Positions 25,756-37,354 are shown, counted from the first letter of the stretch. The stretch is 64,000 bases of DNA from Sambucus nigra (GCA_949130495.1 OX422213.1:536595467-536659466), one strand, 5' to 3'. Made by a program: numbers and translations. Notes: generated by a model from the letters alone, not told the origin.

Positions 25756-26925
25756 TGTAGGCCTCTTTTCTTCTTAAATGTTCTTTAAGGATGTAAAAAA
25801 AAAATTGCAAAATTTTTTCCCAACTTTAACACGAACCAAGTTTGTGAACCAATTTCAATTAAGTCCAATTTTATCTTGTTTAATCATAAACATGCATCTC
25901 GATGATTAAAGCAAGTAAAATAAAGTAAAGTTAACAACACCAGATGTCCGAGGAAACCAGAAAGGGAAAAAAAACCTCGAACGACCCAAGACATAGAATC
26001 ATTATGATACAATTTTACTAAAGGAAGACATACAGACTTACACAAAAACTCGATCCCCTCAAGACTTGACACTATTCTTCTCTTTAATCTATCCTCCATA
26101 GTGCCCACACAGAAATCATTCCACGATACTCATCCACAACACACGCATCCACGAGTGCCTTTGTGTCCAACAATATAGCTTTGAAAATTATCTACGATTT
26201 GAAATACGGACTCCTCTGCTTTTTCACCGCAAAACCCAATGAACAACTTGTTCAATATGGATGAAAAACTCCAGATGGTGGAAAATATATCTCTATAGCA
26301 ATTGTATATGAAATCTCAGATCTTTAAACACCAAGGATTGTGTTTATCTTTAAAAACCTTAGAAAACTGTATCCAGAAAATGAAATTGTTCTAAACTGTA
26401 TTTTGGTTCTGCACACATCGAAATTCTAACCACATGATGCCTTAAATAATAAAATTAAGTCAGCAAGTCATTCAAACGAGTTGCTCAAGTTGTTCTAACG
26501 ACTGTGATATATCGTTCGAATGACGTCACATGTCGTTTGAAGTCTTGAATACCAAGGTGAGATTTTACGTGACTCGAGACATCAGATAATATCATAATAA
26601 ACGATTGAAAGCATTTTAAAAAATCATTTTAAACATTTCAAATAAAGTTTCCATCCTTTAAAACTCTTTTCGAACTCCATAAACATAACGTGTTGATACC
26701 TGAGAGATATTAGGAATGAAATATGAATGAAGACATGAAACGTGCACCCATAAAATATGGCATGATATATCTTTGAAGCTTGGACGCTACGTTTTCTAAA
26801 CAAACACGTCATTGACTTTGTGCAGATCGTGATAAGATAAAATCTATCTATGACTCAGACAAGTTTTATTTCGGGAATAAGTTAATAACATACAAATGGA
26901 CCCAACTGGAAATTTTATCCTTACA
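25756..26925 (-). repeat. Element B 5' LTR
   Basis: Starts TGTAGGCCTC and ends CCTTACA on the plus strand; the partner of 20470-21584. Shared blocks include CTTTAAGGATGT, ACATGCATCT, GGAACTTTATTTGAAA-type sequence (reverse) and the GTCGTTTGAA repeats near 26500-26540. Confidence 0.88.
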
Positions 26926-26930
26926 AGTGT

Positions 26931-27219
26931 ATCACGTAATGTAATTCTAACTGCAAAGAATTCCAGTTTTCAATTATTTAAGGGGACTATTTAAAAATCC
27001 TAAAAAAGGAGAAAATATGTAAGTGCACCTTAAGACAATATTTTAAAAATACCAACTTTGAAGTTAGTTTGTGCTGATGACCAAAAAAATGTTTATTTTG
27101 TTATTTCAACTTTTGAGTTTATGGCTCGCGCCAGTTATGTTATTGAAGGTTGTGTCATAATATTCATGTTTTTATTCCCAGATTATATCACATTTAACAT
27201 GGTATTAAAATCATGAATT
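26931..27219. other. Spacer between element B and the 2.8-kb solo LTR
   Basis: AT-rich with no ORF or recognisable element. It continues on the other side of the solo LTR at 30042-30218. Confidence 0.4.
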
Positions 27220-30041
27220 GTATTTGTGACACCCTGCTTTTTGGTATGAATGAATGAGAAGTACACTAAAGAAATGAATCAAAGCTAAGGCAAAATAACA
27301 TAACTTTATTCATTATTAATAGATTTACATAGGTTTGAACCACCGTAGGGGTGAATTACATGTTTTTAGTACATATGATAATATAAAAAATTGAAACAAG
27401 CCACTCCTTGCTCCCATTTGGTTTAATCTCTGCCCATGTGGCCACATACGCTACCAAGTGATTGGTTTATGTCTTTAGTAGGGAAGAGATACTATCCTCT
27501 TTCTCCTAGCACATCTGGAGAAGGAAGGAATTAGGACGAATATGCTAAGAAGGTTCTACCAGTTCTATAACAATGATATAAATATAAATGAGAGTTGGAA
27601 TGTGTATCGAATCAGTGTTTAAAACGTTTGACTATAATAAGTTGATGATTCCATACTTATCGTGTTATAAGAACATTAAAATGTTGGAACTTACAATTCC
27701 ATATTGACTATTCCATTTAAGAAATATGGTTAATTACCAATTTATTTAAGATCGTATAAAGAAATTTAAGGAGTTTTGAACTAATAATCCCATTCTTACT
27801 AGTTCACTAAAGGGTGTAGAAGTATTTAAGACATCAGTGAACCCACAATAATAAGCAATCAACCCAAATTTTTTGGGAAAAAGTAACTTGTTATTCACAA
27901 TATTAAAGTGGCACTAATTCCTTTGTAGCAATAATCACGGCTCTCAATCATCTGAGACGAGTAGGCCAAGTATAAAATTTTATGTGATAACACATCAGTC
28001 TACTTCCTAGTTAATACTAATGCTTATACTAAAAAAAGCACAAAGTGTTAGGGTGAACTAAATCAATAAGGTACATGATATCAGTTATTAGATGAGAAGG
28101 GATAAAATTGATCCTCTAGTTTAAGTTTAAATATTGGACATAAATTCAAATATTGATGATGGTTACCAAAATATGTAGTATGGCAGTATAATAACACACA
28201 CACACTATGAGTAAATGGGGCAATTATATAGTGATATCAATAGCAGTATTTTAAATACACAAAATGTACTATTGGAAATCTAGGAAATACCTACATAATT
28301 GGTATTTAGTTGGCTTTCTATCACACTAGGATATTTGGAAGAAACGGGGCTTTATTTTCTTAATAAAATGTGTGGGTATATAAGTATTTAGGGATTAATC
28401 AGCCAGTTTTGTAATAAAACTATCTTTTTTGAAGTTTCGGGGGCTTATTTGTTATTATCATGGGACTTCAAAATACTGAACTTAAGCTCATTATTGAACC
28501 TTGGTGTAAGAGAGTCTTTATCAAAAAATATTTTGATGTATGTATTGACAAAGTTTGGGGATCAAATTTATAAGTTGGAAAAGTTGATAAGGGTTAATTT
28601 GTAATTTCGAAAAAGTTTTCCTAAGTAAAAACCTTGTTTTTGCATAACTTGAGATAGGAGTAACCAAACATGGCCTTACCATATATAATTTTGACCAGAA
28701 AATTATAATCCAAATTCGGAGAAAAAAAACAAAACTACGGATTAGTCATGTGCCCTCACGCGCGTGGTCAAGTTTTCAGAAAATTTTTTTACCTTCGACC
28801 TCTCGATTTTGACTTTTTGGTGTTTTAATTTTTTCCCGAGGTTTTCTCCTCGTTTGCTCTACCATTTGAGATGATTCCTTAACAAACTTAACCTAACTTT
28901 TCACAAGGAATCCAAATATATAAGTTTTATAAATTGATAGTGAGTACAACTCAAGTTCCAAAACTATGTGTTTCCTAAAAAAATGACCGGATCTTCGTGG
29001 ACTTCTAGAGTATGGAAAGGTCTCTTATGAATTGGGTCTAATTTCCTCTATATGTGTAATAGTTGGTTTTGGTTTCAAGAATTAAGATGGCTTGTACATG
29101 GGGAATTTTGAATTTCTAGTTTTTGAGTTGCAAATACACTTCTGATCGATTTGAGCTCTACATGAGCATTAATGGATTTTAAACATTACACTCGAGATCC
29201 TTCGGTTATAATGAAGTCATATATGGTTTCAAATCATATTTTAAGACAGTATATCAAGTTTCACCATTAAAGCTTAAGCTTTAATGCTGTTTCTACTGGT
29301 TTTTCCTATCCTATGCCATTCTACACGTAAAAGCTTGCATATTAAGATTTTCTATTTATATTAACTATTTAGAAAACTACTACAATTAAAATAATTGAAA
29401 ATGAACCATAAAATGAGAAGATAGCTAATTTGGGAGAAGTTTTGAGATTTAGAACTAAACTATAAGGTGAGTTTTTATTGCTATGAAGGATTTGATTAGA
29501 GCTCGAGGGAGGTGGGTTTGAATCAGTTTAGGTGAAGTTTTTTTAATGGGTAAATGGGGTGCACATGGGTTCATGGTGGTTTCATGTGATTTGTAGCCTC
29601 TTATGCTAATTTGTGGTATCATTTGGATAGGGGTTAAAGTGTAAATCAAGAAGGTTTCGAGTGTAGTCCTTAATTGTTTGCATATTTACTTTTATATCCC
29701 TAAAAGTATTTTTTGTAAAGTATAAGGGTATTTTGATTATTTCAAAAAGTTTTTGTATTTGAAATTATAATTTTTTGTTAATTGAGGTCTAAAGGATTAA
29801 TTTGATGTAAAGTTAGGATTTAGGAGTTAAATATACCATAATTTATCTTACTTTAAAACCTTCAGTGGCTCATTTGTAATTTACTAAAACTTGAAGGGGT
29901 CTAGGTTAAGTTTAAAAAATGTGGGTTTTTAACTATGGCTTCTTTTGTCTTAGAAGACTTTTAATTTTACACACCTTATAAGGGTTTAAATCATGGTCAT
30001 AGGTAAATTAAGGTTAAGAAATTCCCAATTCTTACAGTATT
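27220..30041 (+). mobile_element. Solo long LTR or noncoding LTR element, 2.8 kb
   Basis: The element runs from 27225 (TGTGACACCCTGC) to 30036 (TTCTTACA) and is flanked by a perfect 5-bp duplication GTATT at 27220-27224 and 30037-30041. It has no coding capacity beyond short chance ORFs. The TGTGACACCC start is like the gypsy LTRs at 2421 and 5622, so a solo LTR of a related Ty3/gypsy family is the simplest reading. It does not look like a close copy of them internally. A short (CA)n run lies near 28195. Confidence 0.65.
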
Positions 30042-30213
30042 AGTTGTGGCTGGTTTTAATCAGTTATGTTCGTGTTAGGTAAAAAAATATGACTATGTGT
30101 TATGTTGTGCTCGTATCTAAATATTATTTCCTGCATCGTGTCATGTGAGTATTGTATTTTATCTATTCGAACTTATATTAATTGCTTTGTCTTAAAAAAT
30201 GAGATATATGGCA
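30042..30213. other. Spacer between the solo LTR and element D
   Basis: AT-rich with no gene seen. It is likely the target DNA shared by these insertions. Confidence 0.35.
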
Positions 30214-30218
30214 TAAAT

Positions 30219-30273
30219 TGAGCGTGCGCAATGATTTAATGGCGTTAACTTATTAAATTCTGATGACAACTCT
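30219..30273 (-). repeat. Element D 3' LTR, outer fragment
   Basis: Only 55 bases are left. They align with 37371-37425 of the 5' LTR (TG start, CTAATGG-GTTAACTTATTAAATTC, ATGACAAC). After this the similarity stops abruptly. Confidence 0.65.
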
Positions 30274-30484
30274 AACACCCCGTAATTATGAGGACTTAGA
30301 ATTTAATTATTTTTCGGAGAAACAACACTTATTTAAATTGGAGAATTTTAAATTTATAATTTGGAGAGTTTATTTGAATTGGAGGAATTATTTAAATCTG
30401 GCAAATTTAGATTTAATTATTTAGGTTATTGTTGTGTCGCATTTTTTAGGTCGAAAATTAGAGGATGTTATAAAGTATTTCGAA
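30274..30484. mobile_element. 211-bp insert resembling a gypsy LTR terminus
   Basis: The insert is flanked by a 10-bp direct repeat TGACAACTCT (30264-30273 and 30485-30494). It begins AACACCCCGTAATTATGAGG, like plant gypsy LTR starts (compare 60793), then AT-rich TTTAAATTGGAG repeats, and ends near GAGGATGTTATA, roughly inverted to the start. A gypsy LTR fragment is most likely. A small inverted-terminus element with a 10-bp duplication is the alternative. Confidence 0.4.
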
Positions 30485-31407
30485 TGACAACTCTGAATGC
30501 ATCGAATGACCTTGACACGCTCTTTTAAACACGCTTCTAGCTTCAAATTATATCTTTTCAATTTAATAGATTCTCCATAAAGGTCTTGAAAAACATTTTG
30601 AAGCTCACTCACATAAACCTCATCATTTTCATTTTCTCTCTCTTCTTCACTCTCACTACCATCAAAAATAAGGGAATCATAAACTATAACCTTGGAAGTG
30701 TCATGTGATAAATTTTCATCTATAAATGAGTTCTCACTATCACTACCATGACTAGGCATAAAAGCCACAAAGTTGGGCTTAGTGGGGGAATCGGGTCCCT
30801 CTTCCTTATCACTATCACTAAGGGTCACATTATATGAAATGGGTTGCTTACCCTCTCTCCTTAGTTTAGTGGGGCACTCAGAAGCCCTATGTCCATAACC
30901 CTCACAACCAAAACACCTCTTTGACTCGTCCCTATTTAATTTTTCATTAATAGTTTTAGGGATCCTCTCGGCTTTGTAATGCTTAGAAGTTTCAAATTTC
31001 TTAAAGTCGTTTTTAAGTTTAACTTTGTTAATTTTAAGAAATTTTTGAAATTTCCTAGCAAACAAGGCCATATCTTCCGAGTCACTATCACTCTCGCTCT
31101 CTACTACTTGTTTATCCTCTTTTTGGAATTTTAAAGCAATGCCCTTTTCTATTTTCTTTTCAGTTTTAGAGGGAAACATGTCCAGTTCATAGGTTTGTAA
31201 ATAACCTACAAGCTCTTCTAATTTCGTAGAGGCTAAAGTTGGTAAAGAATTTAACACGGTCACTTTTGGAATAAATCTATCGGGTAGGGACCTTAAAATT
31301 TTCGTTACTACTCGATTGTCGGGCATTTTGTCTCCCAAATTAAAAGATGAATTAACAATATCGAAAAGTCTAGCATTAAATTCATCAAAAGCTTCTTTTT
31401 CATTCAT
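30421..31407 (-). pseudogene. Element C gag, central part (328-codon frame)
   Basis: The frame begins in the gag middle at MNEKEAFDEFNARL and runs through LRSLPDRFIPKVTVLNSL, LEELVGYLQTYELDMFPS, a Lys-rich stretch and an intact CCHC knuckle (C165, C168, H173, C178; CFGCEGYGHRASEC). A Glu/Asp/Ser-rich region and a short coiled coil (LKRYNLKLEACLKERV) follow. The last ~35 residues (from about 30520 down) are unlike gag and probably come from the sequence across the breakpoint. The Met is not the real start; a frameshift near 31450 separates this from the N-terminal part. Confidence 0.85.
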
Positions 31408-31439
31408 TTTGATAGTTTCAAATTGAGTGGTGAGGTTTT

Positions 31440-31829
31440 GGAGTTTCGAAGCTTAACGACACTTGTACCTTCATGAGTGAGTTGTAAAATATCTCAAGCT
31501 TCTTTAGCCGTCTCACACGTCATAATGCGTTGGAATTCACCCGGTGTGACAACGCTAAACAAGGCATTTAAACCACGGGAATTACAGTTTGAATGTTTAA
31601 ATTCACCATCACTCCATCAATCGGTCGGTTTGGGGGCACGTTCATTTTCAACTAAATGAGTTGGTGGAGACCACCCATTAACTAAAGACATCAAAACCCT
31701 CACATAGATAGATTGAAGTGCCGATTTTATACGCGCTTTCCAAAACGCATAATTAGAACCATCAAAAATAGAAAATTTTGAAAATGGAGAAAATTCCAAT
31801 TTAGCCAAAAACTAGTTAAAGGATCTTTA
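31440..31829 (-). pseudogene. Element C gag N-terminal part with stops
   Basis: Starts MAKLEFSPFSKFSIFDGSNYAFWKARIKSAL at 31808 and reads on to KPTD, then a stop at 31617. The same frame continues with WSDGEFKHSN, TPGEFQRIMTCETAKEA, a second stop where Trp is expected, and DILQLTHEGT, before a frameshift near 31450. The order matches the heads of gag A and D. Confidence 0.8.
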
Positions 31830-31849
31830 ACGAAGTAAATTATGGTTTT

Positions 31850-31862
31850 GGTTCTGATACCA
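31850..31862 (-). other. Primer binding site of element C (initiator tRNA-Met)
   Basis: The minus strand reads TGGTATCAGAACC three bases from the LTR. Confidence 0.88.
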
Positions 31863-31865
31863 ATT

Positions 31866-33506
31866 TGTAAAGAAGGAGTAGGCCCCCAATTTTAAAATAC
31901 TTTAAAATCAATTTCCTTGTTAAATATATGTGGAAGCGTTAGGTGATGGTTCAATAAAGACAAATTTTAATTTACTTCAAAATTAAAATTAAAATTATAC
32001 CAAGTGAAATTAGATTCAAACACACACACTTATTTTAATTTCACTTAATCCATATCAATTAATCCAAGTCCTAGAAAATTTTCCTAAGTCACATTTTGCA
32101 ATTTTATCAAGTTAGGCCAAACCAATTTAATCAATTAAATTAAATGACTTGAATTAGATTAACATAAACATTACCCAATATTAATTTTCACCAAATTAAA
32201 CAAGTAGTGATTAAATTAAACAAATTTTATATTTTTACCGAAGCATGCATTCTAGGTGATTTTGCAAAAGATAAAATAAACAATTAATCTACTACACCGC
32301 GATGTACGAGGAAAAACCTACAACGGGAAAAAACCTCGTACGACCCTTGCCTCAAATCCACTAAGTACGGAATTTAAAAATACAATCAAGATGACTTACA
32401 ACTCGTGTCTTCTTGTATCAACCTCTTCTTAGCGAATAACCACGGAGCTCCACTGCGGTCTCGGAATCCTCCGATCGGACTTTATATGGTCACCGTCACC
32501 CAAACTAGGGGCCTTTCTCCAAGTGGGTAAATCGACGAAAACCTCTTCTTCTTTGTGGGATTTAGAATCAAACCCAAAACATCTCTTCAAACGTAGAGAT
32601 GGAAAACCGGTTCCAAAACGCCCAGCAAAGTAATTATATATGGAATCTTGGATGAACAATATGGGTGTAAAACTAAAGTCTATAATAATTTTTTCTTGAA
32701 AACTTAGACACTTTAAAACATGAACTTTTTCCTTAATAAATTTTTCTCTCAAACACTCTCTTGGAGATAGATGTGTATGAAAAAGTTAAACCAAAAAGGT
32801 TGGTTCCCACACTATTAAGTTCTGTCAAAAGTTAGTGGGGTAAGGAAGTGGGAAACATGGGTAAAAACTGCTAAAAACTGCCATCAAATTTTCCCGCCTG
32901 AAATCTCGTTCGAACGAGATTTTCATTCGAACGAAGTCTCGTTCGAACGAGCCTTTCTAATGAACTTCCAGTGGCTTAAAATTGAACTCGTTATAAATCT
33001 CGTACGAAGTCTCGTTCAAACAGCCATCTCGTTCAAATGACAATTCGAATGATGTTCCAGTGGCCTATGGGGAAGCTCGTTGGCAGCTTCGTTCGCATGA
33101 CATTCTCGTTCGAACGATAATATCGAACGAGAAACCAGAAAGTTGAAAATTATGAATTTAGCCCAGAAACTTTATATACTTTATATAAATGTTTAATAAA
33201 ATCTTTCTGTCAAATAAACAATAGTTTTTAATTAAACCTTCACCCATTATAAACCGTTCCAAGCTCCTATATATATATGTAATGCATTCATACCTTGGGA
33301 GCATGGAACCACTATTGATGACGTAGGAACGAGGCACTTAAACTCGGCATTTTGATGAAGCTTTATACACTTGGCCACTAAGTCTTCAAAAAAACTCGTC
33401 ATAGGCTTAGAGGATGATCAATTAACTCTATCCTTTGACTCAAACGTTTTTGTCCGGAGTTGAGCCAAAACTACAAAGGAATTAATTAGAAATTTGTGTC
33501 CTTACA
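31866..33506 (-). repeat. Element C 5' LTR (1641 bases) with long palindromes
   Basis: On the plus strand it runs from TGTAAAGAAGG to CCTTACA. No partner LTR survives in the window, so the far boundary is set by the TG/CA ends and by the place where the D LTR resumes. It contains TTCGAACGA-type palindromes at 32901-33135, including a perfect 22-bp palindrome centred at 32911/32912 with core CTCGTTCGAACGAG. Confidence 0.75.
32901..33135. repeat. TTCGAACGA palindrome cluster in the element C LTR
   Basis: The core CTCGTTCGAACGAG lies within a perfect 22-bp palindrome at 32901-32922 and recurs exactly at 32938-32951. Diverged copies (TCGTTCAAACAG, CATTCTCGTTCGAACGAT, ATCGAACGAGAA) continue to about 33135. 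CG-rich LTR palindromes are a reported feature of Sireviruses. Confidence 0.88.
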
Positions 33507-33685
33507 TGAACGTGATGCACGTTTAAGATGTAGTGGTGCATGTAGAAGATGCACGTTAGAGTTGCTGGATATTTGTATCTTTAATACATCATAATGAATG
33601 TGTTGACGTGATGTAGAGCAACGAAGTATTCCATAAAGTATGTAACCTAGATACTAGGGGCAATGTATGAAATGTTGCCTTTACA
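33507..33685 (-). repeat. Element D 3' LTR, inner fragment
   Basis: This aligns with the end of the D 5' LTR (38310-38488): GATGCACGTT, GTTGGAGTTGCT, GACGTGATG, CTAGGGGCAATGT, TGAAATGTTGCC, with CA at 33685. Confidence 0.8.
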
Positions 33686-33700
33686 AATCTCTCCCTATGG
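33686..33700 (-). other. Polypurine tract of element D
   Basis: The minus strand reads CCATAGGGAGAGATT directly before the LTR, one base off the A and B tracts in its core. Confidence 0.8.
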
Positions 33701-35339
33701 CTTTTCTTGTACAAATATAAAAAATCCGAATTACAAAAAAAAATAATAAGACAAACATTATTCTAATTTCCTCTTAAGACCCACAAATGGAATGATATCA
33801 AAATGCATAAGTCTCTGAAATCTTCGACATCTTAAAATCTGAAAATCTCTAATTCTCCAACTTTCTCTTGATCTTCTTTTGGGAACTTTGTCTTAAGTGT
33901 ACTTTGCATATGCTCATCAAAGTGTACCTGTACACAATAGATAAAGAAATAGTTGTGACTCAATAAAGAGTTTGAAATATAAAATAATAACATAACTTTT
34001 ATCTCCCCGATACATCAAACTCCCACTCTCTTATAATTAATTCTCCCCCTTTTTACGTTGTCCGAAATAGACAAGGAAAGGAAAAACTAAAGTTAAAATC
34101 GGAGTGTATCACAAAAATCGAAGAATATGTCACAAATATATGGAAATAATTATCGTGCAATGATAAACTAAGAAAAACCATACCAACTACTTTTGAATTT
34201 TTCAAATTTTTATAATGTATAAAAATATACAAGTACAACTCACACAATTAACTAACACTATGATAATCGAGTCGTGAAAGTGTAGGGAATGCGTGTGAAC
34301 AAATTTGATAGGTAAATCAACTCAAACAAACATAAGATATGTGGACGATGGATTTGAGATACTCCTAACGAATTTACTTGAAGTCTACCTTAGGTGTAAA
34401 AAGTTGAATTCAAGTGATATTGACTCAATCTAATCAACAAATCAAACTCTAAAGTGATTTTCAAACCAATAATGCCCAAAATTAATTAATGTTTTTAAAG
34501 ATTATATGGTATGTGCAAACCCGTTGATCTTCAAATTTAACGCCCTCAAAATCCTCTCACAATATTGAAATTCACTCAAAGAACTTAATGCTCGTGTGTA
34601 ATGAAGCATCAATAATCAAATTCTAAATTTAGCATGACACTTCTATTTTTATGTGTCGTAAATCTTTTAGGCAATTTTAATTTGTAAATGGTGACTTTTC
34701 ACTTAAAGTCAACGCTTCTTTCACAGCGCAATTCATTGCTTAATATATACCAAATTTACCGAAAAGATGATTTTCTATTTTGTTTTTCAATCCGGGTAGT
34801 GGTTCTTACATGCACTAACTTTATCTCATATGATATATTTTTCATTTTAGGAAAAATTGGTATGAAAACACCTTTACCAACATGTGACCGACAAGTGCAA
34901 AAATCACATAAATCCATGTACGTGAGCATTAAGACAACGATTCTAAAATGTAGTAAGTAATCGTCTAATCATAACTCAATGACTCCAGCACATTATAAAT
35001 CACATGGAAGATATGATGTTGTGTATTAGAACACTATTAAAAAGTCACATGGATAATGGAATGATATTGTGACTCGACTATCCTAAATGTCCATCCATAC
35101 AAGGTGTGAACAAAATACAATTTTTTTTGTGTTTTTCAAAAAATTTATAAAAAGAAAATCTTTTTGCCTTTTTCATTTTTCTTAAAAACCAAAAAATCTT
35201 CTTATATTTTTCATTCTTTTTAGAAAGAAATTGAAAATCTTTTGTTATTTTTCAAAAAATATGGAAAAAAAATATAAATACAATGATAGTACATACTAGC
35301 AATAGGGATATACGATGTGGTCATGAAAAGCACCATATT
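33701..35339 (-). other. Element D 3' noncoding block with extra polypurine tracts
   Basis: No supportable ORF. Extra purine tracts on the minus strand lie at about 34019-34056 (plus strand CTCCCACTCT and CTCCCCCTTTTTACG), in the same relative place as in A. Blocks shared with A include CCGAAATAGACAA-like sequence (34060), GCAAACCCGTT (34515), AGTCACATGGATA with ATGGAATGA (35043), and repeated AAAATCTTTTTG-like units (35148-35250). Confidence 0.7.
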
Positions 35340-36700
35340 CTAGTGAAAAGTCTTAACATCAATCATTAGGCCCCAGGGAGCCTTCAAAAGAAGATGACAT
35401 CCATGAAAAACATTCTTAAATCTTGTGAAGCCTTGATTAAATACTTTACTTGTTATAAAAAAAACTCTCAATATCTCTCCTGTGATGTGCGAGATCGTGC
35501 AGGGTAATATGTGTGTGAGTGCATACGGTAATTTAGGTAGTTGCATATTGTGGAAGATACTTGTGAGACACTCTCCCTAACTTAGAGAAAAATTCCCTAA
35601 GGTGACCTTTTTGCTTGCAATAGGAATAAACATAAACAGGCTTAGGTACACCTCTCTTAAATTGTATAGGATGAGCTCTCCTACGTGGATTTGGATGCCT
35701 ACGTGGGGTAGTCGAGGGACATATGGATCTAAAAAAACTCAAGAACCGACTCGGGTGCTATAGGGCAAATGGACGCACCGTTATAACCTATTCCAAGTAT
35801 CTTAACATTACCCAAAGAGAGACTGAGGAGCATCTTTCCAATATTCTTATATGTGTTCACTAAAGTGACTTTGACCTCCCAGGGCATGTATGAGATCTCT
35901 CTCCAGTTGGAAAACACGGGCTTCAATTTTCCCATGAATATCAATGAATATTAAAGATTTCTTGTAAAAGTAGCCACAGTGTTGGTCAAGTATCTTTTCT
36001 CCCTACCTAAGATGATCAACTTCTCACTAATAGATATCTTCACCATATCGAGCTGACTCGTCGACACCTCACACACCCTTTAAAGTTTAGTCTCTCTCTC
36101 CAAATCTAACACCCTAAGAGACAAATTTTTATTTAGCTTTTTAGTTTTTAACATCTCTATATATAAATCACTAAAATCTTTTTGGAGACCACCCTATCCC
36201 TGAATCACGATCCCATCCTCACTCTCTCCAGGAGTGCTCAACTCATCATCGAGGATTTCACATTTATAAGTATCCTCGTCATCGTGGGACAAACTAGAAG
36301 AGCTCACGTGAAAAGCCATGAACACAACGCACAGTTCATTTGGTGATTCTCCCCCTGAACCAACCGACTCGATGTCATTATCGCTAAAAGTGGCTTTATT
36401 TGCAATATCCTATCCCTTTCTCTTTTCCTTAGTAGATCAATCATATGACTTGTTCTCTTTACCTTCGCCCTCATAATACCTTATATCTTCCTCTTTCTCA
36501 CCGCTATCCTTGATCTCTTTCTGATTTTTGTTTTTTTCAAAAATCTTATTATTGGAAGAATTTATTTTTGAAAATTTTAAAAACTTTTTAAATTTTTTTC
36601 ACAAACAGGGACATGTCATCAACATTAAAATCTCCCTCAGAACCAGACTCACGAACTCTCTCCATTATCTTCTTCTTAGTTTGAGTCTTTATAGCGAGTG
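35340..36700 (-). pseudogene. Element D gag C-terminal half, decayed
   Basis: The 35533-35742 frame contains a decayed second knuckle, YSYCKQKGHLREFF, where only one Cys remains; it matches CTYCKRKGHLREFC of element A. The first knuckle region (about 36420-36480) is also decayed: RYYEGEGKENKSYD in place of an RCFxCxxxGHxxxxC pattern. Acidic and coiled-coil-like sequence lies between them. Many stops. No protease or pol follows; the noncoding block starts near 35340. Confidence 0.6.
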
Positions 36701-37255
36701 TCTAAAAATCCCTAAAGAATTAAGCACAATGATCTTAGGAATAAAAGGGCTGGGAGTGACCTCAAAATATTTTTCGTAATTCTCGTCTTAGGAATTTTCA
36801 CACCCAAGTAAAAAATAGAATTAACAATGTTCGATAAATGCGCATAAAACTCATCGAATGACTCGGACTCCAAAATAGTGATGGTCTCAAATTGGGTGGT
36901 CAAATTTTGAAGTTTGACTCCTTTATAGCGTTGGTTACCTCATATGTGACTTGGACGATATCCCTTTACACTTTTGACATGGTGCACGTCATGATGCGGC
37001 AAAACAGATCCAAAAATAGCAATAAGGTCAAGGGAGTTATAAGTGCTCCATTTAAACTCATCTTCAGTCCAGGAAGAGACGGGTTTAGGATTTTTGACAT
37101 TATCAACAGTGATCGTGGGAGTAGTCCACCCTCTTTCACATACTAACTGAACCCTCTCATCAATGGATTTTATAGAGGATCTCATTCGGGCTTTCTAATA
37201 GGCATAGTCCGATCCATCGAAAATTGGGATCCTATTATATAAGTTATCCATCGAA
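36701..37255 (-). pseudogene. Element D gag N-terminal half, broken
   Basis: Pieces in order: MDNLYNRIPIFDGSDYAY then a stop, ARMRSSIKSIDERVQLVCERGW (from 37185), TEDEFKWSTYNSLDLIAIFGSV, a deletion/frameshift, LTTQFETITILESESFDEF (36903) and ITKNILRSLP. This is the same UBN2-type gag head as in A. Stops and frameshifts in several places. Confidence 0.78.
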
Positions 37256-37354
37256 AAATTTGCGATTTTTCAAAGATCAACAATTTTTCAAAACAAAAAT
37301 TAATATCAAGAAATTTTTTGCCGAAAATCAATTACATAATAAAATTGTGTAAAT

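Larger units (their letters stand above)
20465..26930 (-). mobile_element. Element B: gag-only Sirevirus-like retrotransposon
   Basis: The element spans 20470-26925 (6456 bases) on the minus strand, with a perfect target duplication AGTGT at 20465-20469 and 26926-26930. It has two LTRs (1115 and 1170 bases), an initiator tRNA-Met primer site, gag pieces with both zinc knuckles, a noncoding 3' block and a polypurine tract. No protease core, integrase, RT or RNase H is visible. The coding part ends just after the TWVKKSDL segment that in element A leads into the protease. This matches the published category of terminal-repeat retrotransposons with a GAG domain (TR-GAG), which depend on an autonomous partner. 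Confidence 0.85.
30520..33506 (-). mobile_element. Element C: truncated Sirevirus-like retrotransposon (5' LTR and gag)
   Basis: On the minus strand this copy has its 5' LTR (31866-33506), primer site and gag down to about 30520. It then ends abruptly in the coiled-coil segment after the first zinc knuckle. Its pol (if any), 3' block and 3' LTR are missing. It sits within the 3' LTR of element D, whose remaining end resumes at 33507. The deletion probably removed the distal half of C together with part of the D LTR. Confidence 0.7.

Noticed and set aside
29455..29649. 64-codon minus-strand ORF in the 2.8-kb solo LTR
   Set aside because: No family match and chance-length in this composition.
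32901..33135. CRISPR-like or satellite array made of TCGTTCGAACGA units
   Set aside because: Copies are irregularly spaced and few; they are LTR palindromes in a plant genome.
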